NCBI GenBank assembly: GCA_041200185.1
Contig: CP165730.1
Coordinates: 434,001 to 498,000, forward strand
Source: G041200185 sp041200185
Lineage (GTDB): Bacteria; Pseudomonadota; Alphaproteobacteria; BNTO01
Reading direction: 5' to 3'
DNA length: 64,000 nt
Program-made: the position numbers and the translations under genes
Shown here: positions 1 through 7,407 of the stretch, piece after piece
Numbering within the stretch: position 1 is the first letter of the stretch
Layout of the letters: every line of letters begins with the position of its first letter
The notes under the pieces: generated by a model
Told to the model about the DNA's origin: nothing
The model's input: only the letters and a program-made list of their open reading frames with translations
Database searches by the model: none

Positions 1-612
1 CCCCTCATTAACCAAAACAGGCACGAACATTTCAGTGTAACCTGACTCCGCCGTATGAGTGTCGAGCATAAACTGACCAATCGCCCTCTCCAAGCGAGCA
101 AGAGGCCCCCTCAAAATGGAAAATCGAGCCCCTGAAAGCTCTGCCGCTGTGGACAAGTCGAGCAATCCCCACCCCTCTGCCAAAACATGATGCTCCTTTG
201 GCTCAAAAGAAAAGGTCGGCTTGCTCCCCCACTGACGCACCTCCTTGTTAGCCGTTTCGTCAGGACCAACGACGGCGTCCTCAGCTGGCATATTCGGCAA
301 AGTCTGAAGAAGAGCATCAAGTTGGTGGCGTTTAGCTTCCAAACCCTCCGCAACGCTTGCCAACTCTTCACGAATAGCTTTCCCCTTTCGCGCAAGATCC
401 TCCATGGAGGCGGCATCCCCACGTCCCTGCTGCGAAGCCATAGACTTAGCAAAAGCGTTCTTCTGCTCCTCCAAAAGCTGAGCAGCTGCCGTTAGCTTCC
501 GGATTTCCGCATCCAACGCCAAGACCTGCGCCGAGCAAGCTTCCTTCCCACGGGCTTTGAGAGCTTCATCCAATTTCTCGGGTTCTGCACGAATTTGCTT
601 GATATTTAACAT
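1..612 (-). CDS. serS: Seryl-tRNA synthetase, N-terminal part (runs off the window)
   Basis: Charges tRNA-Ser with serine in the cytoplasm. The minus-strand frame opens at an ATG at 612 and stays open to the window edge, so only about the first 204 residues are present. The start reads MLNIKQIRAEPEKLDEALK, the standard SerRS opening. Next come the long charged helical hairpin that binds the tRNA long arm, and the conserved stretch around WGSKPTF and HHVLAEGWGLLD that leads into the class II catalytic domain. Motifs 1-3 lie outside the window. It is followed upstream by aroK, about 110 bp away on the same strand. The family call is very secure; completeness cannot be judged. Confidence 0.95.
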   Translation of the reverse strand, partial: MLNIKQIRAEPEKLDEALKARGKEACSAQVLALDAEIRKLTAAAQLLEEQKNAFAKSMASQQGRGDAASMEDLARKGKAIREELASVAEGLEAKRHQLDALLQTLPNMPAEDAVVGPDETANKEVRQWGSKPTFSFEPKEHHVLAEGWGLLDLSTAAELSGARFSILRGPLARLERAIGQFMLDTHTAESGYTEMFVPVLVNEG

Positions 613-723
613 CGTCTCCTCCTCTTTGCCCACCGCACAACAACCGTGGAACGCCGCGCGCTCTCACAATCCCGCCCAAAGCCGCTACTAAACTAGCTAG
701 CCACCGCCAACTAACTACCACCG

Positions 724-1335
724 CTAGATAGATTTGAGCACGCAATAGTCAGGGTATTTCTCCCGAACAAAGTCGCTAATGGCGGAAATGACACGGTCCA
801 CCGTCGCGTTTGTCGCCTCGTCGTAGGTTTTGACGTGAACGTCCGACTTCTCGTAAACGGGGTAGCACGTTTGAATTAACTCTTCCAAAACCTCACGCTG
901 ATTACCATCTTTAATCAACGGTCGGTCATTTCGCCTCGAAACACGCGTAACTAACGTCTCAAGATCAGCGTCAAGCCACACGGTAATACTCTTTTCCCTC
1001 AGCAATACTTGAGTCTCAGGGTCCAAAATAGACGACCCTCCTGTAGCCAAGATCTGAGGGGGCTGGCTCAGCAAGCGAGCAATCACACGCCTCTCGCCGC
1101 TCTTAAAAGCCTCTTCGCCATAAACGGAATAAATCTCCTTCATCGAGCAACCTGCCGAAAGCTCGACTTCTTGATCTGAGTCTGAAAACGGCAACTCAAG
1201 CTTCTTTGCCACACGGCGACCTATACTTGTTTTTCCGCATCCCATTAACCCAACCAGGGCTATGGTCTTTGGAGGCATAAAACTCACCGTTGGTGTCTCT
1301 CTACGATAGGGTCTGTAAAACTCCGTTGAATTCAT
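724..1335 (-). CDS. aroK: Shikimate kinase
   Basis: ATP-dependent phosphorylation of shikimate, the fifth step of chorismate synthesis. The Walker A loop GLMGCGKTSIG lies near residue 30, the shikimate-binding DSD (FSDSDQEVE) follows, then the GEEAFKSGERRVI helix, the ATGGSSI glycine motif and the NDRPLI lid. The length of about 203 residues is slightly long because of an N-terminal extension before MPPKTIALVG. I chose the ATG at 1335, which has a GAGG Shine-Dalgarno-like element about 9 nt upstream; a TTG at 1350 is possible but overlaps that element. The usual partner aroB is not next to it. It may be co-transcribed with serS. Confidence 0.93.
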   Translation of the reverse strand: MNSTEFYRPYRRETPTVSFMPPKTIALVGLMGCGKTSIGRRVAKKLELPFSDSDQEVELSAGCSMKEIYSVYGEEAFKSGERRVIARLLSQPPQILATGGSSILDPETQVLLREKSITVWLDADLETLVTRVSRRNDRPLIKDGNQREVLEELIQTCYPVYEKSDVHVKTYDEATNATVDRVISAISDFVREKYPDYCVLKSI

Positions 1336-1403
1336 GTCGTTCGTCCTCAACCGTTAACCTCGTTCCTCACTAACCTCTGATACACCTTCCATGTACCCCC
1401 TTC

Positions 1404-1409
1404 ATTATA
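1404..1409 (-). promoter_or_regulatory. Candidate -10 box for aroK
   Basis: On the minus strand this reads TATAAT exactly, about 70 nt before the aroK ATG, in a gap free of coding sequence. No convincing -35 hexamer is visible at 16-18 nt spacing, so this is a suggestion only. Confidence 0.4.
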
Positions 1410-1434
1410 CACATTTCCTGAATAACGGGCAGAG

Positions 1435-1464
1435 AAAAAGGAGAGGGGAAGTATAGCCCCTCTC
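1435..1464 (-). terminator. Rho-independent terminator after the 1532-1966 gene
   Basis: On the minus strand a perfect 8-bp stem (GAGAGGGG / CCCCTCTC, arms at 1457-1464 and 1441-1448) with an 8-nt loop is followed by CTTTTTCTC. It sits about 70 nt downstream of the stop of the secreted hypothetical gene and so separates it from aroK. Confidence 0.85.
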
Positions 1465-1531
1465 TAAGTTCTCCCTGAGCCTACTGCCATCACTATCCAC
1501 AGCACTCCAGCCTCAATAAGAAAAAATACGG

Positions 1532-1966
1532 TTAATCCACCTTTTTGTCGGATGGCTGGCTCTGAAAATGACGCATTACCTTCTCGTAGAGACCTTTTAT
1601 CTCCTCACACGCGTGAGAGGCATCTCGAAGTGTATAAAGGTATGTTCTGCGCAAGGAGTATATCTTGTACTGCAAAAGTTGATTGTCGCTCTCGTCATTT
1701 AGTTCAGAATCATTTTTAGAATCATTTAATTTGAGAAGATCGCTTTCCATCATCTCTTCTGCGAGTTCTTTAGACTTCTGACAAACCTCATTAGAGTCCG
1801 CCTTTCCCGACATCAGCTGCGCCCCAATTTCGCAGCTTAACTGACTCATGTGAGCGACTTTTTCTCTGAGTTTATCCTCTCCAGGAATATCATACCTCAC
1901 CATCCCTGTTGCCCCTAGTTCGGAAGCAAACGCTACCATAGTCGAACAAAGTATAAATTTACTCAT
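1532..1966 (-). CDS. Hypothetical secreted protein, 144 aa
   Basis: No family recognised. The start was set at the ATG at 1966 because GGAGGAG lies just upstream, whereas the longer frame opening at 2002 has no ribosome site. The N-terminus (MSKFILCSTMVAFASELGA) looks like a short Sec signal peptide. The rest is hydrophilic, acidic and probably helical, with an Asn/Asp/Ser-rich middle (residues about 85-100) and a pair of cysteines. It lies 54 bp downstream of the M91-like metallopeptidase gene on the same strand and is closed by a good terminator, so the two probably form a transcription unit. A role as partner of that peptidase is only a guess from position. Confidence 0.7.
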   Translation of the reverse strand: MSKFILCSTMVAFASELGATGMVRYDIPGEDKLREKVAHMSQLSCEIGAQLMSGKADSNEVCQKSKELAEEMMESDLLKLNDSKNDSELNDESDNQLLQYKIYSLRRTYLYTLRDASHACEEIKGLYEKVMRHFQSQPSDKKVD

Positions 1967-2020
1967 ACTCTCCTCCAAAGCAAGATCCTCAACACAGTTC
2001 ATATTATGTCATAAGTATTT

Positions 2021-3280
2021 TTAATGCAATAAGTGAATAATGTCAGCTGAGCAAATTAATTGCTGTAAATCAACTCGCAAAGGTATAGAAAAAGCTCTTT
2101 GCTGTAATGAATCAACTGACTCATGGCCGTACCTAAGCGGCTCATGTATAGATAACCTGTATGCATTTTCAGATAACTCATCTCCATATTGAGCCGAGGT
2201 TCTATTTCTTAACCGATCTTTGAGAGGAGTGCCTAAGATAGTTCGAATTTCTTCGAAGTCTGGCTGGTCTCCAGAGCCATCACTTTTCCAAAATAAAGAA
2301 CCTTCATCTTTAAGTATTTCTTCATTACATTTAAGTAATGCCCAGTAACATTGTAATTCTTTGTGTTGGGTAAGCATTTGCAACACCCCATTGGTGTTTG
2401 AGTCAGCACTATACCTTGCCTCACATCGTAGCCAATGAAACCAATGAACCATTTCGTGAAACAGAAATATACTTCTTATTTTGTCAATCTTATCTGTTCT
2501 AACTTCCTCTTTTTTGACTGTACTTTTCGTTAAATCAATGACAGGAATAAGGTAAAAACCAGGATTTACATCACTTAATACTGACATATTTACTTTAATG
2601 AGGCAAAATCCATTCTCGCAGATACATCCCCAACGTTTTTGCATCTCTATTGTACAACTTTTAAAATCTCCTTTTCCTACTCGATTCGTTGCTTGAAGTT
2701 TAATACGATCTTTGTCTCCATACTTGTAATCGAACTCCTGGAGGTGGTTACCATTTTCATTAACTCTGTTGATTTCAATCAAAATCCTATATAAAAGCAT
2801 CCTTCCAACGGGGTTGCTGGCAATTTTGATGAAAGCTCGTCGGATGTTTTCTATCTGAAACGTTTGTTTCTCTCCTTCCTTACGTAGCTGAGGATTTGGT
2901 TCGATTTTTACAACCTGACTCCCCAAAAACTTGCTGACAAACCACTGTGTTACCGCGTCATTTTCTTTCGAGAAGCCTGTGGCTTCAACACCATGCAAAG
3001 CCCATGACTCACCTGCGCAATCTTCGATATTGGGCTGTTCTCCTGCTCCCTTTCCACCCTGATGTTTCCCATTCGAAGCAAGAACTTTACCTGTAGTCTT
3101 GGACTTATCACTCGACGCTGTTGCTGGACAGTAATGCCGAGTTGTACCTCCTTCTAATCTTGCCAATAAATTTTTAGTTAAAATTTCAGAAACATCCTCC
3201 TCGGCAGCACACAAAACAACAGATTTAAACCCGAATAGAAGAACGAGCGTTGCAAAACAAAAATCAAGCTTACGAGACAC
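2021..3280 (-). CDS. Secreted zinc metallopeptidase resembling the M91 (NleD-type) effector family
   Basis: Predicted exported protease of 419 residues. The GTG start at 3280 has AGGTGG 5 nt upstream, and the N-terminus is a clear signal peptide (hydrophobic TLVLLFGFKSVVLCA). The zinc motif HEMVHWFH is at residues 275-282. The surrounding pattern fits Peptidase_M91: an upstream SNPVGRMLLYRI segment (about 155-166), the HExxHxxH helix, and a downstream SENAYRLSIHEPLRYGH element (about 370-386) resembling that family's conserved end region. In enterobacteria M91 proteins are type III effectors that cleave host MAP kinases; substrate and route here are unknown. Seven or more cysteines in the mature part suggest an oxidising compartment. 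Family assignment is from motif memory, not from a search. Confidence 0.78.
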   Translation of the reverse strand: MSRKLDFCFATLVLLFGFKSVVLCAAEEDVSEILTKNLLARLEGGTTRHYCPATASSDKSKTTGKVLASNGKHQGGKGAGEQPNIEDCAGESWALHGVEATGFSKENDAVTQWFVSKFLGSQVVKIEPNPQLRKEGEKQTFQIENIRRAFIKIASNPVGRMLLYRILIEINRVNENGNHLQEFDYKYGDKDRIKLQATNRVGKGDFKSCTIEMQKRWGCICENGFCLIKVNMSVLSDVNPGFYLIPVIDLTKSTVKKEEVRTDKIDKIRSIFLFHEMVHWFHWLRCEARYSADSNTNGVLQMLTQHKELQCYWALLKCNEEILKDEGSLFWKSDGSGDQPDFEEIRTILGTPLKDRLRNRTSAQYGDELSENAYRLSIHEPLRYGHESVDSLQQRAFSIPLRVDLQQLICSADIIHLLH

Positions 3281-3382
3281 AGGACCACCTAGCTAGAATC
3301 CATACGTCTCATCATAGCTTAAAAATGACTAACAAATAGTTAACATATCGTGTATATGTACTTATGTAAAACAAAACGCCAA

Positions 3383-3520
3383 CTACTTCCTTATAAACTT
3401 CTGGATGGGAATTTCCATCTGGAGCGCGTACTTTGAAACGCTAATCCCCTCCACACCAAGGTAAACGACGCCGGCTGTTACGAGAACGCCAAGACCTATC
3501 CACACGACTTTGTAAACCAT
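3383..3520 (-). CDS. Small single-span membrane protein, 45 aa
   Basis: Unrecognised family. It has one transmembrane segment (VVWIGLGVLVTAGVVYLGV, about residues 4-22) and a short basic tail. The ATG at 3520 has GAGGAG exactly 6 nt upstream, a strong ribosome site; an ATG at 3526 touches that element and is less likely. The gene starts 26 bp after the alaS stop on the same strand and is probably the last cistron of the accD-alaS unit. The longer open frame back to 3721 overlaps alaS and is not credible. Confidence 0.6.
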   Translation of the reverse strand: MVYKVVWIGLGVLVTAGVVYLGVEGISVSKYALQMEIPIQKFIRK

Positions 3521-3545
3521 ATGCATCTCCTCTTCCTTCAGATAG

Positions 3546-6140
3546 CTAGAGCTCCGAAAGCCATTGACGAACATCCAACAAGGCTGAGCTCCACCCTTCA
3601 GGGCAGGATCCTCCTCCCTGTGCCATATCCGCCTTGCCGCCCCCTTTCCCGTTAATAGCCCGGCAGGCAACACGCAGCACATCCGCCGCCTTAACACGAG
3701 CTTGGTCCGACGGAGCCACACTCACAATCAGCACTATCTTCCCTTGCCAGCAGCTCGACACGATCATCACGCCGGACTCCCGTTTGGCCTGTAAGCGCAA
3801 GGCGACATCACGCGTTGCCTGAGGAGGAAGCTCCCCCACGTCAACCGTACGCAAAGTCACAGAGCCGCATGAATATTCCTCCACCTTAGCACTCTGCAGA
3901 GCGTGATTCATCTGCTCCTGCTGAAGTTGCCGCTCCAACTGCTTCGTTGACTGTTGGGCTGCCGAGATATCCTCGTGGAGTTGGGTGACTTTCTCGTCAT
4001 ACCACGCCATCATCCGCCGGCCACACACCGCCTCAATACGCCGAATTCCCGCCGCAATACCCCCCTCACTGATGATCTTGAAACAACCAATCTGCCCAGT
4101 GTTCGATACGTGAGTTCCGCCACAAAATTCTTGGGAAAGATACCCTTCTCCCTCTGGACGGGGCGCCAACTGCACAACGCGCACGTGATCTCCATACTTT
4201 TCGTCGAAAAAGGCGAGAGCGCCCAAATGTTGAGCTTCCTCCTTGCTGCACGTCAACGTTCGAGCAGGAGCTGCTGATAAGATGACGTCATTCACCCAAG
4301 TTTCGACACGAGAACATTCATCTTTAGAAAGCTCGTGAGGGTGCGTAAAATCGAACCGCAAACGGTACTCATCAACGGAGGATCCTTTTTGCGTCACATG
4401 CGTCCCCAAGACCTGCCTAAGAGCCGCCTGTAACAAGTGCGTCGCTGAGTGATGGGCCGAAATCTGCTGCCGACGGCGTTCATCCACCTTCGCTTCAACC
4501 TCGTCTCCCACCGAGAACACTCCTTGAGCCATGCGTCCCTCGTGGATAACGTAAGTTCGTGCAGCCTCAGCACTTCCGTGCGAAAAAGTCCACGTTTGCT
4601 GAACGACCATCTCACCCGTTTTCCCCTTCAGTACGCCAGAATCCCCTACTTGTCCTCCTGACTCCGCAAAAAAAGGTGTCTTATCCAACACAACACGAGC
4701 ACAACCTTCGTCATCCGTTTGAACGAAGAGGACCTTAGCTCCTGCCAAAACCGTCGCGTCGTAGCAAGCCCTTTGAGTTTCAGGAAGATCAAGATTTTCA
4801 AGCTCCTTCAAAGCCTCCTCTTGAGTAAGATGAATCCCCAGCTGCCCTGACTGCTTGGACAACTCCCGCTGCTTTTGCATAGCCTTCTCAAAACCTTCAA
4901 AGTCAACCGAAAGGCCTTTTGAACGCAAAATATCCGCTGTTAAGTCCACAGGGAATCCATAAGTGTCATAAAGCCGGAAGGCCACATCTCCAGGCAAAAC
5001 CCGTCCCGTTAGTGAACGAGCTTCAGCCTCAACAAGCTTCAACCCCGCGTCAAGCGTGGCGCCAAAACGTTGCTCTTCATCCTTCAAAACACTCTCGATA
5101 AGGGGTTGATGCTGCACCAACTCTTGATAGGGATCGTTCATTAGTTCGACTAACTTACCAACGAGTTCGTACAGAACAGGTTCCTTAGCCCCCAACAACC
5201 TGGCGTGGCGAATAGCCCTACGGATAATCCGACGCAAAACGTAGCCCCGTCCTTCGTTCAACGGCAAGACGCCATCAGCAATGAGAAAACTGATCGCTCT
5301 CAGGTGATCGGCCACGACGTGACAAGACTGATCCTGTCCTGCTGAACAGTGCAACTTCTCACGGATCGCCCTTTCCAAATTTACAAAAAGATCGATCTCA
5401 AAATTGCTCTCCTTACCCTGTAAGACAGCGGCCATGCGTTCCAGTCCCATGCCTGTGTCAATACAGGGATGAGGGAGCGCAGAGCGAGAACCGTCCGCTT
5501 TCTGTTCAAATTGCATAAAAACAAGATTCCAGATTTCAACGAAACGGTCTCCGTCTTCGTTGGCTGAACCCGGAGGACCACCGGCAATGGACTCCCCGTG
5601 ATCGAAGAAAATCTCTGTGCAAGGACCGCAAGGTCCCGTATCACCCATCGACCAAAAGTTATCCTGCGTTGGAATGCAAATGATCTTCTCTTCCGGAAAA
5701 CCAGCAATCTTTTTCCAAAGAGAGGCTGCCTCCTCATCTTCTGCATAAACCGTAACGCAAAGACGTTCAGGAGGAAGGTCAAACACCTTTGTTACAACAT
5801 TCCAAGCATGCTCGATAGCCTGAGGCTTGAAATAGTCACACAAGGAAAAATTTCCCAACATCTCAAAAAAAGTGTGGTGCCGCGCTGTGTAACCGACATT
5901 TTCCAAGTCATTATGTTTGCCACCTGCTCGAACGCACTTTTGAGCCGTTGTTGCTCTAGGGAAAGGAGGTTTTTTTTGCCCTGTAAAAATATCCTTAAAC
6001 TGCACCATTCCTGCGTTTGTGAACAACAGAGTGGGGTCATTTTGAGGTACTAACGAGCTTGAGGGAACGACCGTGTGACCATTTTGAGCAAAGTAGTTCA
6101 AAAAAGCCTTACGAATTTCCTGCAATGTCATATTGTTCAT
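3546..6140 (-). CDS. alaS: Alanyl-tRNA synthetase
   Basis: Charges tRNA-Ala and edits mischarged Ser/Gly. At 864 residues it is close to the usual length for the complete three-part enzyme. It begins MNNMTLQEIRKAFLNYF. The class II motifs appear in VVPSSSLVPQNDPTLLFTNAG and TGMGLERM, the editing domain carries HSATHLLQAAL and the FCGGTHVSNTGQIG zinc motif, and the C-Ala region ends with GGGKADMAQGGG. AGGAGG lies upstream of the ATG at 6140, which is 2 bp past the accD stop, so the two genes are translationally linked. Extra in-frame residues back to 6206 overlap accD and are not used. Confidence 0.97.
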   Translation of the reverse strand: MNNMTLQEIRKAFLNYFAQNGHTVVPSSSLVPQNDPTLLFTNAGMVQFKDIFTGQKKPPFPRATTAQKCVRAGGKHNDLENVGYTARHHTFFEMLGNFSLCDYFKPQAIEHAWNVVTKVFDLPPERLCVTVYAEDEEAASLWKKIAGFPEEKIICIPTQDNFWSMGDTGPCGPCTEIFFDHGESIAGGPPGSANEDGDRFVEIWNLVFMQFEQKADGSRSALPHPCIDTGMGLERMAAVLQGKESNFEIDLFVNLERAIREKLHCSAGQDQSCHVVADHLRAISFLIADGVLPLNEGRGYVLRRIIRRAIRHARLLGAKEPVLYELVGKLVELMNDPYQELVQHQPLIESVLKDEEQRFGATLDAGLKLVEAEARSLTGRVLPGDVAFRLYDTYGFPVDLTADILRSKGLSVDFEGFEKAMQKQRELSKQSGQLGIHLTQEEALKELENLDLPETQRACYDATVLAGAKVLFVQTDDEGCARVVLDKTPFFAESGGQVGDSGVLKGKTGEMVVQQTWTFSHGSAEAARTYVIHEGRMAQGVFSVGDEVEAKVDERRRQQISAHHSATHLLQAALRQVLGTHVTQKGSSVDEYRLRFDFTHPHELSKDECSRVETWVNDVILSAAPARTLTCSKEEAQHLGALAFFDEKYGDHVRVVQLAPRPEGEGYLSQEFCGGTHVSNTGQIGCFKIISEGGIAAGIRRIEAVCGRRMMAWYDEKVTQLHEDISAAQQSTKQLERQLQQEQMNHALQSAKVEEYSCGSVTLRTVDVGELPPQATRDVALRLQAKRESGVMIVSSCWQGKIVLIVSVAPSDQARVKAADVLRVACRAINGKGGGKADMAQGGGSCPEGWSSALLDVRQWLSEL

Positions 6141-6142
6141 AG

Positions 6143-7066
6143 TTATTCCTCCTGTGTTGTTGTTTCCTTCTTGGTATGTCTTTGTGTTTTCGGCTTGGCT
6201 GAGCACGCCTTTTCGCGAGGCGCAAAATAAGACAGAATGCGACCCAATTTCGTTTTCAATTCTTTGCGTGGTACGACCATATCGACCATGCCGTGGCTTC
6301 TTAAAAATTCAGCTCTCTGAAAGCCTTCGGGAAGTTTCTGTTTCAGAGTCTCCTCAATCACTCGTGGCCCCGCAAACCCAATGAGCGCCCCGGGTTCGGC
6401 TATAGCAATATCTCCTAACATAGCAAAGGAAGCCGAAACACCCCCCATCGTTGGGTCCGTCAGGATTACAATATAAGGCAATCTCGCCTCGCTTAACCTT
6501 TCTAACGCCATAACGGTAACAGGCATCTGCATGAGAGAGAGCATCCCTTCCTGCATGCGCGCTCCTCCTGACGCTGTAATGGCAATGAGTGGGACTTGCC
6601 TCTCAAGCGCCGCGTTCACGGCTGTTACAAAAGCGCTACCGACGTAAACTCCCATGGACCCGCCCATAAAATCAAAATTCATAGCGGCAACAACGGCAGG
6701 ATGATTTTCAATGCACCCTGTTGCGACGATCATGGCATCCTTTTGGCCCGTTTTGGATCGGTATTCCTTCAGTCGGTCGACATAGCGCTTGGAGTCTTTA
6801 AAGGACAAAGGATCGTCTTTAACTTCCGCAACGGCGATTTGTTGGTATTCATGGCGGTCAAACAGCAGGTTGAGCCTCTCGAGGACCGGAAGGCGCATAT
6901 GATACGAACAGTGAGGACATACGCGAAGATTATCCTGAAGCTCACGATGAAAAATCATCTGCTCACAAGACGGGCACTTCACCCATAAGTCGTCAGGGAT
7001 TTTCGATTCGGAACGATCCCACAAGGCCTGAATTTTCGGCCTGACAAAATCAGTCAACCAATTCAT
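6143..7066 (-). CDS. accD: Acetyl-CoA carboxylase carboxyltransferase subunit beta
   Basis: Beta subunit of the carboxyltransferase that makes malonyl-CoA for fatty-acid synthesis; its partner AccA is not in the window. At 307 residues it has the standard length. The zinc ribbon is visible as CPSC (about residues 30-33) and CPHC (about 49-52). The crotonase-like core carries GSMGVYVGSAFV, TASGGARMQEG, DPTMGGVSASFA and GFAGPRVIE. The ATG at 7066 has AGGAG 5 nt upstream; a GTG two codons earlier overlaps that site. In most alphaproteobacteria accD is followed by folC; here alaS follows instead. Confidence 0.97.
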   Translation of the reverse strand: MNWLTDFVRPKIQALWDRSESKIPDDLWVKCPSCEQMIFHRELQDNLRVCPHCSYHMRLPVLERLNLLFDRHEYQQIAVAEVKDDPLSFKDSKRYVDRLKEYRSKTGQKDAMIVATGCIENHPAVVAAMNFDFMGGSMGVYVGSAFVTAVNAALERQVPLIAITASGGARMQEGMLSLMQMPVTVMALERLSEARLPYIVILTDPTMGGVSASFAMLGDIAIAEPGALIGFAGPRVIEETLKQKLPEGFQRAEFLRSHGMVDMVVPRKELKTKLGRILSYFAPREKACSAKPKTQRHTKKETTTQEE

Positions 7067-7301
7067 ACCCACTCCTTTTTCTACCCTTTGCTAAAAAGGC
7101 CTCTCCATCTGCTTGACGGTTCTGCCTTGCGCAAAAATTAGGCCACACTGCCACAGTGAGAAGTCTACCAAACTCTCCGACGTTTGGCGACGACGTGTCA
7201 TTTTATGAAATGACTATTATATTATGGAACTCTTGTTGCTTTTTGTATTTTTGTGTTAAAAATAAAATATCTATTCTGCTTGAATTACACAAAAAAGTTT
7301 T

Positions 7302-7321
7302 TTCTCCCGACTCGCGGAGAA
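7302..7321 (-). terminator. Possible terminator after the phosphoesterase gene
   Basis: On the minus strand a 6-bp stem (TTCTCC / GGGAGAA region, 8-nt loop) is followed by an A-run and then TTTTTT. It lies 87 nt downstream of the stop at 7408. The stem is short and the T-run is displaced, so the call is tentative. Confidence 0.4.
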
Positions 7322-7407
7322 GTTACTGTGTGGAGGGGGTGGGCTCCCCCTCTCTATCCTTCTAGGGCCTTAAAGATGAGGTCAGTTAAAAAAGACCCTA
7401 CAAGTTC

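Noticed and set aside
4010..4277. Several open frames inside alaS on both strands
   Set aside because: Shadows of the alaS coding frame; no ribosome sites, Arg/Ser-rich composition typical of out-of-frame translation.
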